From assembly GCF_036227225.1 (NCBI RefSeq), contig NZ_CP109444.1, forward strand, positions 6,057,501 through 6,121,500: a DNA stretch of 64,000 nt, in the 5' to 3' direction. This DNA is from Streptomyces sp. NBC_01478. GTDB lineage: Bacteria; Actinomycetota; Actinomycetes; Streptomycetales; Streptomycetaceae. The position numbers and the translations under genes are program-made. Below are positions 8,627 through 17,265 of the stretch, in pieces; positions within the stretch are counted from its first letter, which is position 1; every line of letters starts with the position of its first letter. The notes below the pieces were generated by a model that worked only from the letters and a program-made list of their open reading frames with translations, made no database searches and was not told the DNA's origin.

Positions 8627-9451
8627 TTACTTCGTGATCGCGAAGTTCCGCAGGATCGACGCCGACAGCTCCGGATCGCCGTCCGCCTTGACGCGGTCCG
8701 TCACCGCGTCGGGGGCGACCCGCCCGCAGGCCAGCCGGACGTACGTCTCCCAGTCGAGGATCAGGGTCGCGGCGGGGCCGAGCGCGGGGGCCGTCTCCAG
8801 GGTGCCGCGGCCCTGGATGTCGACGCGGATCGTACGGAGGAACTCGATCGGGCCGTGCACGTCGAAGACGACCGCCGAACTGCGCGGGGCGCCCGCGTCG
8901 TCGGCGACGACCTTCGGGAGTGCGTCGAGCAGCACGTCACGGGCGATGTGCGCGCCGGGTGAGTCGAGGTTTCCGGGGCGGCCGAGGGCGGTGCGCAGGT
9001 CCTGCTCGTGCACCCAGATGTTGAACGCGTGGGTGCGCATGGACTCTTCGAGCGTGACCTCGGTGCTGACGTGGCCGCGGACCGTCCGGCCGGGCTCCCG
9101 CGACTCGTTGCGCAGTTGCCGGTTGCGGCGGATGATCGTGTACTCCAGCTCCGACGTCATCTCCGGCGCCGTGTGGTGACGTCGTACGTCGACCTGCATC
9201 TCCATGTACCGCTGGTGCTCGTTGGTGACGTGGTAGAGGTCGCGCGGGAGGGTGTGGATGGGGCGCGGGTCGCCGAGCATCTCGGTGTCCAGCCCGATGA
9301 CATGGGAGACCACGTCGCGCACCGACCAGCCGGGGCACGGCGTTCGCCGGTTCCACTCTCCCTCCGCGAGCGGGGTCACCAGCTCTGATATCGCTTCGAT
9401 GGAGTGGGTCCAGGCGTCGGCGTAGGGCTGGAGAGTGGGATGCAGACTCAC
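8627..9451 (-). CDS. Maleylpyruvate isomerase-like mycothiol-dependent protein
   Basis: A 274-residue DinB-like protein of the actinobacterial MDMPI family. The diagnostic N-terminal region is present: WTHSIEAISELV, then EWNRRTPCPGWSVRDVVSHVIG, with a metal-binding His. A C-terminal SCP2-like half (ILDWETYVRLACGR) completes the usual architecture. Members use mycothiol, the actinobacterial thiol, for isomerase or transferase reactions; the substrate here is unknown. It starts with GTG and is divergent from the amidase gene at 9631. Confidence 0.85.
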   Translation of the reverse strand: MSLHPTLQPYADAWTHSIEAISELVTPLAEGEWNRRTPCPGWSVRDVVSHVIGLDTEMLGDPRPIHTLPRDLYHVTNEHQRYMEMQVDVRRHHTAPEMTSELEYTIIRRNRQLRNESREPGRTVRGHVSTEVTLEESMRTHAFNIWVHEQDLRTALGRPGNLDSPGAHIARDVLLDALPKVVADDAGAPRSSAVVFDVHGPIEFLRTIRVDIQGRGTLETAPALGPAATLILDWETYVRLACGRVAPDAVTDRVKADGDPELSASILRNFAITK

Positions 9452-9630
9452 GGAACGGGACCCCTCGGCGGTCGGTACAGGTCGGGTGGCGGGCGGCGTT
9501 GCCAGCGGGAGGTGGCTGTCGGCGGGTGTCTTGGAACGCTAAGTTACGCTGCTGTGAGGCACCCCGGCAGTGCTTTCGTGTGACGATCGTAGGCCCGTGT
9601 GAACGGCTCGAATGCCAGGACGGTGGTAGT

Positions 9631-10431
9631 GTGCGCGCCTCTCTCCTTCAGATCGCCGTAGAAGAGGACGAATCGGTCGAATCTCGCCGGGGTCGCGTGG
9701 CCTCGCTCGTCCGCGAGCAGGCCGGTGCCGATCTCGTCGTCCTGCCGGAGCTGTGGACCACCGGTGCGTTCGCCTACGAGCGGTTCGCCGAGGAGGCCGA
9801 GCCGCTCGAAGGGCCGACCTACGAGGCGATGGCCAAGGCGGCGAGCGACGCGGGCGTGTGGCTGCACGCGGGCTCGATCCCCGAACGAGACCCTGACGGC
9901 CCCCTCTACAACACGTCCCTCGTCTTCTCCCCCTCCGGTGAACTGGCCGCCGCCTACCGCAAGATCCACCGCTTCGGCTTCGACAAGGGCGAGGCCGTGC
10001 TGATGGGCGCGGGCGGCGAACTGGTGACGGTCCGTCTGCCCGGGACGACTCTCGGTCTTGCCACCTGCTACGACCTCCGTTTCCCCGAACTCTTCCGCGG
10101 CCTCGTCGACGCCGGCGCCGAGACCCTCGTCCTCTCCGCGGGCTGGCCCGAACGCCGCCGCTCCCACTGGACCCTCCTCGCCCAGGCCCGCGCGGTCGAG
10201 AACCAGTCGTTCGTCCTCGCATGCGGAACGGCCGGTACGCATGCCGGAGTTCCCCAGGCCGGTCACTCGATCGTGGTCGACCCCTGGGGCGAGGTCCTCG
10301 CGGAGGCGGGCGCGGGGGAGGAGATCCTCACGGTGGACTTCGACCCGGGGAAGGTGGCGGTGACCCGGGACCAGTTCCCGGCGCTGAAGGACCGGGTGCT
10401 GGGGCTGGAGCGTCCAGGGCGGGCGCGGTGA
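9631..10431 (+). CDS. Carbon-nitrogen hydrolase (nitrilase superfamily, omega-amidase type)
   Basis: A 266-residue cytosolic amidase with the Glu-Lys-Cys triad in order: E40 (VVLPELW), K111 (YRKIHRFGF) and C146 (ATCYDLRFPELFR). The closest type is the NIT2/YafV group that hydrolyses omega-amides such as 2-oxoglutaramate. The GTG at 9631 is chosen because conserved sequence begins there; no ribosome site is visible and TAGTGT abuts it, so the transcript may be leaderless. Its stop overlaps the next gene's GTG. Confidence 0.9.
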   Translation: MRASLLQIAVEEDESVESRRGRVASLVREQAGADLVVLPELWTTGAFAYERFAEEAEPLEGPTYEAMAKAASDAGVWLHAGSIPERDPDGPLYNTSLVFSPSGELAAAYRKIHRFGFDKGEAVLMGAGGELVTVRLPGTTLGLATCYDLRFPELFRGLVDAGAETLVLSAGWPERRRSHWTLLAQARAVENQSFVLACGTAGTHAGVPQAGHSIVVDPWGEVLAEAGAGEEILTVDFDPGKVAVTRDQFPALKDRVLGLERPGRAR

Positions 10432-10952
10432 GCGGCAGAACCAGGCGCGCCCTGGCCGCACTCGAACGCGCCTTCCTGGCCCTGGACCGGGGCATGGGCG
10501 GAGGGAACCCCCCGCCCGCAGTCCTGGCGTTCGCCGCCCGGCACCCGGCGGGCTGCGCCACGGTCGTCGCGCCGCTCGTCGCGATACTCCTCGGCGACTC
10601 CTCGGTGCGCCGGACGGTCCTCGTCGGCACGTGCGCGTGGCTGCTGTTCTGGGCGATCCTGCGCCTCGAACGCCGCCGCCAGGCCCACTACGACCGCATC
10701 GGCTACGACACCGTGCCAGGCGGCTCCTGGGCGTCCGCCCGTCCCCGCAGAGTGCTTGCCACGATGCTCGTCGCCTGGGTCCCCCTGACGGTGTTCATCT
10801 GGCTCGTGGGCAGGACGCAAGACGACCCCTACGGCTGGCAGGCCAGCGCGGTGTTCGGCGCGCTGGCCGTCGTAGGCGGTTACGTCGGGGGCCGTATGAA
10901 GGAACGCAGCCGGGCCCGCACTCGCGCAGCCGCCGATCAGGAAGTGCGCTAG
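10428..10952 (+). CDS. Conserved integral membrane protein
   Basis: A 174-residue protein with about four membrane segments (CATVVAPLVAILLG; VLVGTCAWLLFWAIL; MLVAWVPLTVFIWLV; SAVFGALAVVGGYVGG) and a basic tail. It overlaps the amidase stop by GTGA, so it is co-translated with it. The function is not recognisable. Confidence 0.75.
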   Translation: MSGRTRRALAALERAFLALDRGMGGGNPPPAVLAFAARHPAGCATVVAPLVAILLGDSSVRRTVLVGTCAWLLFWAILRLERRRQAHYDRIGYDTVPGGSWASARPRRVLATMLVAWVPLTVFIWLVGRTQDDPYGWQASAVFGALAVVGGYVGGRMKERSRARTRAAADQEVR

Positions 10953-10960
10953 GACAGGTC

Positions 10961-11452
10961 CTAGTCCTCCCGCTCCTTCTCCGCCAGGTGGATCACGCAG
11001 ACCGCCACCGCGATCAGCAGCGCCGCGTCCGCGTCCTCCCGGACGATGTCGACGCCGTACGTCTCCCGGATGTGCAGCCAGCGCCGGGAGATCTGGGCGA
11101 GGAGTTCGCCGTCGTAGTCGACGCCGAACTCGCGGTCCAGGATCTTGCCGCTGACGTCGAGTTCGGTGCCGTCGACGAGGGACACCCGGTAGTGGTTGCG
11201 CAGCAGGGAGAACCGCTTGCGCCTGATGGTCGCCAGGGGCTCACCGTCCCGTTCGATGACCATCGTGTCGCGCAGGGCGAGCATCTTCTTGTGGATGTCG
11301 ATGAGCACGCGCCCGTGCGTGTCCTTCAGCTCGAAGGTGTCCCTGATGCGCATGGCCTTGCCGTCGACCAGGAACACCTTGTTGCCGTGCTGGTCCTCGA
11401 TCCAGTAATCCTCACCGAAGCCGAGGATCCGATCGCGTACGAGGAATCTCAT
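10961..11452 (-). CDS. LURP-one-related (tubby-like) family protein
   Basis: A 163-residue protein that is almost entirely beta strands, starting MRFLVRDRILGFGEDYWIEDQHGNKVF and repeating the pattern of the LURP-one/scramblase fold (MRIRDTFELKDTHG; HIRETYGVDI). These single-domain bacterial proteins have no established function. Its ATG overlaps the stop of the upstream GlxA-type gene (ATGA at 11449-11452), so the two are an operon. Confidence 0.85.
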   Translation of the reverse strand: MRFLVRDRILGFGEDYWIEDQHGNKVFLVDGKAMRIRDTFELKDTHGRVLIDIHKKMLALRDTMVIERDGEPLATIRRKRFSLLRNHYRVSLVDGTELDVSGKILDREFGVDYDGELLAQISRRWLHIRETYGVDIVREDADAALLIAVAVCVIHLAEKERED

Positions 11453-12459
11453 GACATTACGGCTTCCCCGGCAGCCGGTCCGAAACGCCGCCGATAGGCC
11501 GACGGGCTCAATCCGGTCTCGCGGCGCAGCCGCACCCGCAGGTTCGCGCCGGTCCCGAGACCACACCGCTCGGCCACCACGTCCAGCCGTTCCTCCCCGC
11601 GCTCGATCAGCCGGCACGCCAGCGCCACCCGCTCCCCGGTCAGCCACGCGAGCGGCGTCGTCCCGAGCTGCGCCCGGAAGCGCCGGTGCAGGGTCGCGGG
11701 GGAGACGGCCGCGCGGGCGGCCAGCCCGGCCACCGTCAACGGCTCCCCCAGCCGCTCCTGCGCCCACGCGAGCAGCGGCGCCAGCGACTCGTCGGGCACA
11801 TCGGGCAACGGCCGCTCCACGAACTGGCGTTGCCCGCCGTCCCGGTGGGCCGCGAAGACGAGCCTCCTGGACACCGCGTTGGCGATCTCGGCACCGTGGT
11901 CCCGCCGTACGACATGCAGCCCGAGGTCGAGCGCGGCGGCGCTGCCGGCGGCGGTGAGGATGTCCCCGTCGTCCACGAAGAGGACGTCCGGTTCGAGCCG
12001 CACGCGCGGGTGCAGGGCGCGGAAACGGTCGGCCCACATCCAGTGGGTGGTGGCCCGGCGCCCGTCCAGCAGCCCGGCCTCGGCGAGCGCGAAGCTCCCG
12101 GTGCACAGGCTCATGACACGGGCCCCGCGCGCGTGGGTGCGCCGGATCGCGTCGAGAACGGCCACCCCGCGCGGTACGACGTTGTCGGGCCGGCCCGGCA
12201 CGACGAGGGTGTCCGCCGAGTCCACCGCGTCGAGACCGTGCGCTCCGGTGAGGGTGAAGAACCCGTGGTTCATCCGCACCTCACGCGCGGGCGTGCACAC
12301 CAGGACCTCGTACAGCGGCCCGGGAAGCCCCAGTTCGGGCCGCGGCAGCCCGAACAGCTCGGTGGCGACACCGACCTCGAAGGGGTTGGTGCCCTCGTCG
12401 ACGATGACGGCGACGCGATGCGGACGGACGGGAGGACGCTGAGAGGATCCTTGCGGCAT
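11449..12459 (-). CDS. GlxA-type AraC regulator with DJ-1/PfpI domain
   Basis: A 336-residue transcription regulator. The N-terminal class-I-glutamine-amidotransferase-like domain (about 15-185) contains the nucleophile elbow SLCTGSFALAEAGLLDGRRATTHW. The C-terminal AraC domain has two helix-turn-helix units (LTVAGLAARAAVSPATLHRRFRAQ and the second with LGTGANLRVRLRRETGLSPSAYRRRF). Such proteins often activate catabolic or stress operons. It is translationally coupled to the LURP-one gene and divergent from the cupin gene. Confidence 0.92.
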   Translation of the reverse strand: MPQGSSQRPPVRPHRVAVIVDEGTNPFEVGVATELFGLPRPELGLPGPLYEVLVCTPAREVRMNHGFFTLTGAHGLDAVDSADTLVVPGRPDNVVPRGVAVLDAIRRTHARGARVMSLCTGSFALAEAGLLDGRRATTHWMWADRFRALHPRVRLEPDVLFVDDGDILTAAGSAAALDLGLHVVRRDHGAEIANAVSRRLVFAAHRDGGQRQFVERPLPDVPDESLAPLLAWAQERLGEPLTVAGLAARAAVSPATLHRRFRAQLGTTPLAWLTGERVALACRLIERGEERLDVVAERCGLGTGANLRVRLRRETGLSPSAYRRRFGPAAGEAVMS

Positions 12460-12511
12460 GTGCGATTCCTAGCACTCGTACGGCGGGTACGACACCCCGC
12501 ACGCTGACCTC

Positions 12512-12907
12512 ATGGAACCCATCGCACCCCTCTCCCTCGCCACCGCGCTCGCCTCCTTCACCGACCGCTGGAGCCCCCGCATCGTCACCACCGTCAACGA
12601 CTACGACGTACGCGTCGCCAAGGTCGAGGGCGAACACCTCTGGCACACCCACGACCACACCGACGAGTTCTTCCTGGTCCTGGACGGCGAACTGCACATC
12701 GCGCTCCGCGAGCCGGCGGGGGAGCGCACGGTCGTCCTCCCCAAGGGCTCCGTCTTCACGGTCCCGCGCGGCACGGAACACAAGCCCTACGCCCCGGTCC
12801 CCACCGAGATCCTGCTCCTCGAACCGACGGGCACGCTCACGGTCGGCGACCACCACGAGGCCGTACCGGACCATGTCGATGCGACGACCGGGCACGCGCT
12901 GGCGTGA
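12512..12907 (+). CDS. Cupin-domain protein
   Basis: A 131-residue single-domain cupin. Motif 1 (HTHDHTDEFFLVLDGELHI) supplies three His and one Glu for a metal; motif 2 (PKGSVFTVPRGTEHKPYA) supplies the last His. The enzymatic or binding role is unknown. It is divergent from the GlxA-type regulator, which may control it. Confidence 0.88.
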   Translation: MEPIAPLSLATALASFTDRWSPRIVTTVNDYDVRVAKVEGEHLWHTHDHTDEFFLVLDGELHIALREPAGERTVVLPKGSVFTVPRGTEHKPYAPVPTEILLLEPTGTLTVGDHHEAVPDHVDATTGHALA

Positions 12908-12936
12908 CTGTCAGTGGCCGGTGGCACTCTTGATCC

Positions 12937-14865
12937 ATGACCGACGCATCCTCGCCCCGCACCTCCCGACGCGCCCGCGTCCGCGCTCCCCAGCTCACCG
13001 GCAGGGGCGGCTGGCTGAACACGGGTGACAAGCAGTACACCCTCGCCGACCTGCGGGGACGCATCGTCATCCTGGACTTCTGGACCTTCTGTTGCATCAA
13101 CTGCCTGCATGTCCTGGACGAACTGCGGGAGCTGGAGGAGAAGCACCGGGACACGGTGGTGATCATCGGGGTGCACTCGCCGAAGTTCGCGCACGAGGCC
13201 GAGCATCAGGCGGTCGTGGACGCGGTCGAGCGGTACGGCGTCGAGCATCCGGTGCTGGACGACCCGGAGTTGGCGACCTGGAAGCAGTACGCCGTGCGCG
13301 CGTGGCCGACGCTCGTCGTGATCGACCCCGAGGGGTACGTCGTCGCGCAGCACGCGGGCGAGGGGCACGCGCACGCCATCGAGCGGCTGGTGACGGAGCT
13401 GGAGACCGAGCACGCGGCGAAGGGGACGCTCCGGCGCGGGGACGGCCCGTATGTGGCACCGGAGCCCGAGCCCACCGTGCTGCGCTTTCCCGGCAAGGCG
13501 ATCGCCCTCCCCGGCGGCACCTTCCTGGTCAGCGACACCACCCGGCATCAACTCGTCGAGCTGGCGGCGGACGGGGAGAGCGTCGTACGGCGGATCGGTT
13601 CCGGGGCGCGCGGGTTCGGTGACGGGACTGCCGACTACGCCACCTTCAACGAACCGCAGGGGCTCGCCCTCGGCGCGGACGGGTCCGTCGTCGTCGCCGA
13701 CACGGTGAACCACGCGCTGCGCCGCCTCGACCTCACCACCGGCGCCGTCACGACCCTCGCCGGTACGGGCCGTCAGTGGATGCAGGGCGAGCCCACCTCG
13801 GGCCCCGCCCGCGAGGTCAGCCTCTCCTCCCCCTGGGACGTGGCCCGGTGGCAGGGCAGGCTCTGGATCGCCATGGCCGGTGTGCATCAACTCTGGGCCT
13901 ACGACCCCGCCGACAACACCGTCGCCGTCACCGCCGGCACCACGAACGAGGGGCTCGTCGACGGGCCCGGCGCCGAGGCCTGGTTCGCGCAGCCGTCCGG
14001 GCTCGCCGCGACCGCCGACCGGCTGTGGCTGGCCGACTCCGAGACGTCCGCCGTGCGCTGGGTGGACCTCGACGGGGCCGTCCACACCGCCGTCGGCACC
14101 GGACTCTTCGACTTCGGGCACCGTGACGGAGCGGCCGAACAGGCGTTGCTCCAGCACCCGTTGGGCGTCACCGCGCTCCCGGACGGCTCGGTGGCGATCA
14201 GCGACACGTACAACCACGCGCTGCGCCGCTACGACCCCGCGACCGGCGAAGTCACCACGCTGGCCACGGACTTGAAGGAGCCGAGCGATGCCGTCCTGGT
14301 CGGTGACGAGATCCTGGTCGTCGAGTCGGCCCGGCACCGGCTGACCCGGCTGCGCCTGCCGGAGGAGGCGGTCCGGGTCGAGTCCGTGGCCCATCGCACC
14401 CAGCGCGCGGCCACCGAAGTCGCCCCCGGCGAGCTGAAGTTGGACGTCATCTTCCAGGCGCCGCCCGGGCAGAAGCTCGACACCCTCCCCCACGCTCGAA
14501 CAGACTCGCGCGGGGGCGCCCCCATCGGCCCCTCGACCCGGCTCCTCGTCTCCGCCACCCCGCCCGAGCTGCTCGTCGCCGGCGAGGGCGCGGGCACGGA
14601 CCTGAACCGCACCCTGACCCTCAACGCGGCTGTCGCGGAAGGCGTGTTGCACGTCTCCGCGATGGCCGCGTCCTGCGACGACGATCCGTCTGGGGGCACC
14701 TCCCGGTCGAAGACTGGGGGAGAGTACCCCGCCTGCCACGTCCACCAGCAGGACTGGGGCGTCCCGGTCCGCGTCACCGAGGGCGGGGCGGACCGTCTCC
14801 CCCTCGTTCTGGCGGGCATGGACGACCGCGACGGCCGGGACGACCAGGACAACCAGGACGCCTGA
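12937..14865 (+). CDS. NHL-repeat protein with N-terminal thioredoxin-like domain
   Basis: A 642-residue protein. Residues about 20-160 form a TlpA-like thioredoxin domain with the redox motif CINC (FWTFCCINCLHVLDELR). Residues about 180-480 form an NHL beta-propeller with repeats such as FNEPQGLALGADGSVVVADTVNHALRRLD. The architecture matches animal NHLRC2 and its bacterial relatives. No signal peptide is visible, so it is probably cytosolic. Two short in-frame copies of a G/C repeat (14485-14525 and 14691-14722) are spliced into the C-terminal part, adding segments like HARTDSRGGAP and GGTSRSKTGGE. Confidence 0.9.
   Translation: MTDASSPRTSRRARVRAPQLTGRGGWLNTGDKQYTLADLRGRIVILDFWTFCCINCLHVLDELRELEEKHRDTVVIIGVHSPKFAHEAEHQAVVDAVERYGVEHPVLDDPELATWKQYAVRAWPTLVVIDPEGYVVAQHAGEGHAHAIERLVTELETEHAAKGTLRRGDGPYVAPEPEPTVLRFPGKAIALPGGTFLVSDTTRHQLVELAADGESVVRRIGSGARGFGDGTADYATFNEPQGLALGADGSVVVADTVNHALRRLDLTTGAVTTLAGTGRQWMQGEPTSGPAREVSLSSPWDVARWQGRLWIAMAGVHQLWAYDPADNTVAVTAGTTNEGLVDGPGAEAWFAQPSGLAATADRLWLADSETSAVRWVDLDGAVHTAVGTGLFDFGHRDGAAEQALLQHPLGVTALPDGSVAISDTYNHALRRYDPATGEVTTLATDLKEPSDAVLVGDEILVVESARHRLTRLRLPEEAVRVESVAHRTQRAATEVAPGELKLDVIFQAPPGQKLDTLPHARTDSRGGAPIGPSTRLLVSATPPELLVAGEGAGTDLNRTLTLNAAVAEGVLHVSAMAASCDDDPSGGTSRSKTGGEYPACHVHQQDWGVPVRVTEGGADRLPLVLAGMDDRDGRDDQDNQDA
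14485..14525 (+). repeat. Interspersed G/C mini-repeat, copy 1 (in coding sequence)
   Basis: Begins CTCCCCCACGCTCGAAC and ends CGCGCGGGGGCGCCCCCAT. The CTCCCCCA and TGGGGG-type ends can pair. It lies in frame in the NHL-thioredoxin gene. Confidence 0.7.
14691..14722 (-). repeat. Interspersed G/C mini-repeat, copy 2 (in coding sequence)
   Basis: On the minus strand it reads CTCCCCCAGTCTTCGACC followed by GGGAGGTGCCCCCA. This is the same end structure as copies 1, 3 and 4, in inverted orientation. It lies in frame in the same gene as copy 1. Confidence 0.65.
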
Positions 14866-15237
14866 AACGGGGGATCGGCGGGGCTCGGTAACGACCGGGC
14901 GCCGGGGCCTGTCCGACGTTCCCGTCCGTCCCGCGACGCCCCGCACACTCGCCCGCCACGCGAGAGCCCGCACCTACGGCGACACGAGCCGCTGCCCCCA
15001 TGCGATGCCGGGGCTGCGCGTGGTCTGGGCGGCAAGCGGGATCCACCGGTGTGACGGACCTGTCCGGCGGATCATGTCGCAGACGCGAGATGTGGCACGC
15101 ACTCCCCTTGCCTTCAGGGCGGGGGAGACGCGCCTCGCGCTGCCGCCCGGCGGCGGGCCGCGAGCGGATCGGGCGCCGGACGCCCAACCAGGAGCGATCA
15201 GAATGGCCAGAGCGGAGGTGTCGTCGGTCGCCGACAA

Positions 15238-15273
15238 CTCCCCCACGCTCGAACGACCTCGCGCGGGGACCCC
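15238..15273 (+). repeat. Interspersed G/C mini-repeat, copy 3 (intergenic)
   Basis: Begins CTCCCCCACGCTCGAAC, identical to copy 1 for 17 bp, and ends CTCGCGCGGGGACCCC. Confidence 0.7.
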
Positions 15274-15276
15274 GTC

Positions 15277-15324
15277 GCGTCACCCATGGCGTCACCCGTG
15301 GCGTCACCCGTGGCGTCACCCACG
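15277..15324 (+). repeat. Four tandem 12-bp repeats
   Basis: The unit GCGTCACCC(A/G)(T/C)G is repeated four times without spacers. This is a short tandem repeat, not a CRISPR array. Confidence 0.85.
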
Positions 15325-15440
15325 GCGCCGGCCGCTGATGCCGACGTCTCCTCCGCCGTGCAGAGCCGCACGCACCACGTCCCGCTCACCGGCGCCCGTC
15401 GGACACCGCCGACCTCCCGCGCCCTGACCTGCCGGAGGCG

Positions 15441-15605
15441 CTACCGCCGACGCGCCCGCGGTGCCAGCTTGTACACCGCCATGCCCGCCGCGACCAGCGT
15501 CGTCGCCGCCACCATCATCGCCATGCTGTTCAGCCACAGGCCCGTCGCGGCCAGGGTGGCTCCACCGGCGCCGGTTGTGCCGGCGCCGACAACTCTTCCG
15601 TACAT
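15441..15605 (-). CDS. Small membrane protein
   Basis: A 54-residue protein (MYGRVVGAGTTGAGGATLAA ... ending APRARRR) with a Gly/Ala-rich first half, one or two hydrophobic helices (LAATGLWLNSMAMMVAATTLVAAGMAV) and a basic C-terminus. AAGGAG lies ideally before the ATG. It follows the glycosyltransferase gene by 42 bp on the same strand, so it may be an accessory or anchoring subunit of that enzyme. The function is inferred only from position. Confidence 0.7.
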   Translation of the reverse strand: MYGRVVGAGTTGAGGATLAATGLWLNSMAMMVAATTLVAAGMAVYKLAPRARRR

Positions 15606-15647
15606 AAACGTTTCTCCTTGGGGGCGTGAAGTGGTGTGAGGGGTGGG

Positions 15648-16706
15648 CTAGGTGGCCACCCACTTCTCCTCGCTGCGGCGGACCAGGCCCCACAGGGAGG
15701 TGAAGTAGACGGCGTGCTGGAAGAGGTCGTAGAGCATCTCGGGGATCATCAGCGCGGCGACCAGGACCGCGACGGGGCCGGCGCGGCGGACGGAGACGGT
15801 CTTCTCGACCACGAAGATCAGGCCGATCGCGGTCCAGAACGGGGAGAGGCCGGGCCAGCCGTACAGCGTGGTGTACGTGGCCATGAAGGTCAGGTAGACC
15901 AGGAACGACAGCGCGCCGAAGCCCATCAGGAACTGCTGGAGGAAGTAGCGGGCGGTGACCTTGGTCCAGCCGTAGTCGCGGAGGTTCTCCAGGGCGCCGC
16001 GCTGCCAGCGCAGGCGTTGGTGCCAGAGTTTGGGGAGGCTGGTCATGACCTCGGTGGTGACCGCGCAGCCCGCCGGGGACATGGCGCGGTAGCCGAGGGT
16101 CTTGACCGCCTTGGTCATCTCGTCGTCCTCGGTGAGCGAGGCGAGGCTGTAGTAGCCGTCGCCGCCGCCGATCAGGCCCGAGAGCCGGGCGTCCCGCACC
16201 TCGCGCAGGACGCGGGCGCGGAACATGGTGCCGGTGCCGGTGAGGACCTGGGCCTTGCCGCCGGTGCGGTCCAGCTCCCATGCGTAGCGCTGGAACTCCA
16301 TGCGCTGGAGCAGACCGAGGAGTCCGCCGCCCCGCTCGCCGTAGAAGACTCCGCCGACGGCGCCGACCTTGCGGTTGAAGGTGGCCGTCGCGGTCTCGCT
16401 GAACCAGGGGTTGAGGACGGTGTCGGCGTCCTGGACGAGGAGGAGGTCGCGTTCGTCGAGGTGGGGCAGGACCCAGTCGATGGCCTGGTTGAGGGCGCCG
16501 GCCTTCTTGTGGGTGTTGCCCCGGGTGGCGAAGATGTCCGCGCCGTGCGAGGCGGCGACTTCGGCCGTGTCGTCGGTGCAGTTGTCGGTGACGACGACGA
16601 TCAGGTCGGGTTTGCGGGTTTGCCGCCACAAGCCCTCGATCGCGGCGCCGATGCGGTCCGCTTCGTTGTGGGCCGGTATGAGCACCACCAGCCGTGGTTC
16701 GAGCAC
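15648..16706 (-). CDS. Processive family 2 glycosyltransferase
   Basis: A 352-residue membrane glycosyltransferase. The cytosolic GT-A domain shows VVLIPAHNEADRI, the metal-binding DxD (QDADT), the catalytic acidic motif TEDDE and QxxRW (QRLRWQRGALE). Together these mark processive beta-glycan synthases of the cellulose/chitin/hyaluronan type. About four membrane segments follow. The GTG start at 16706 has GGGGAG 8 nt upstream and places VLEPRLVVLIPAH at the N-terminus; the frame is open to 16808. It is co-oriented with a small membrane protein. The polymer made is unknown. Confidence 0.88.
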   Translation of the reverse strand: MLEPRLVVLIPAHNEADRIGAAIEGLWRQTRKPDLIVVVTDNCTDDTAEVAASHGADIFATRGNTHKKAGALNQAIDWVLPHLDERDLLLVQDADTVLNPWFSETATATFNRKVGAVGGVFYGERGGGLLGLLQRMEFQRYAWELDRTGGKAQVLTGTGTMFRARVLREVRDARLSGLIGGGDGYYSLASLTEDDEMTKAVKTLGYRAMSPAGCAVTTEVMTSLPKLWHQRLRWQRGALENLRDYGWTKVTARYFLQQFLMGFGALSFLVYLTFMATYTTLYGWPGLSPFWTAIGLIFVVEKTVSVRRAGPVAVLVAALMIPEMLYDLFQHAVYFTSLWGLVRRSEEKWVAT

Positions 16707-16945
16707 GGCAGCAGCTCCCCCCCCGCGACGATCGTGAGACGGGCCCGGGGCTGCCTCTCCCCGGGCCCTCAACTGCACGAAGTCTTCACGAGGTTCACAC
16801 AACCGCACAATGCGCCCCGCGTCACGGATTGCTCACGGTTGGCTGTGTATGTCCTGTGCGGGCGATTCGGTGCGTGTGTGGGATACGCCCACCTATCCAC
16901 CGTCGAAGGTGTGGATCGGGAGCCGTACCAGGCGTACGAGCCGTA

Positions 16946-17173
16946 TCAGCCGCGGTAGCCGCGCGTCTCGTCGTCCTCGACGACGGTCGTCTGACCCGGT
17001 ATCACCACGCGCCTGCGCCGGGCCATGCTGCTGAACGTCAAGACGCCGATCAGCCCGACGACCATGAGGATCACGCCGACCAGGTCGAGGTTGACCCCCT
17101 GCATGTGCCAGTCGGTCGCGAACGTCAGAATCGCGCCGACGGCGATGAGGATGATGCATCCGCCCAGGCCCAT
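16946..17173 (-). CDS. DUF6458 family membrane protein
   Basis: A 75-residue protein with two membrane helices (MGLGGCIILIAVGAILTFA; LDLVGVILMVVGLIGVL) joined by DWHMQGVN, and a basic RRRR tail ending in an acidic segment. This is the DUF6458 pattern common in actinobacteria, function unknown. GGGAGG precedes the ATG. Confidence 0.85.
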   Translation of the reverse strand: MGLGGCIILIAVGAILTFATDWHMQGVNLDLVGVILMVVGLIGVLTFSSMARRRRVVIPGQTTVVEDDETRGYRG

Positions 17174-17265
17174 GAGTGTCGCCTCCCTGTCCGATCCGGT
17201 CCGGTCGGCCCGGTCCGCCACCGGGTACCCGGGGAGGCAACACCCATGCGTCAAAGGGGAGTTGG

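Larger units (their letters stand above)
14866..15440. other. 575-bp region without a convincing gene
   Basis: Reading frames here are short, overlap on both strands and show no protein-like pattern. The stretch contains a stem-loop-forming sequence near 15102-15127 (CTCCCC ... GGGGAG, with a TTCAG loop), mini-repeat copy 3 and four 12-bp tandem repeats. Confidence 0.6.

Noticed and set aside
15102..15127. IS200/IS605-like end hairpin (CTCCCC ... TTCAGGGCGGGGGAG)
   Set aside because: No TnpA or TnpB gene or second end nearby; G/C-rich hairpins of this kind are common here.
15277..15324. CRISPR-like array
   Set aside because: Units are 12 bp, adjacent, with no spacers and no cas genes; no CRISPR array is present in the window.
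14866..15440. Several overlapping frames of 60-180 codons on both strands
   Set aside because: Arg/Pro/Ala-rich translations without domain pattern or ribosome sites. The GDATGDATG and VTRGVTRGV stretches are only the 12-bp tandem repeat read in frame.
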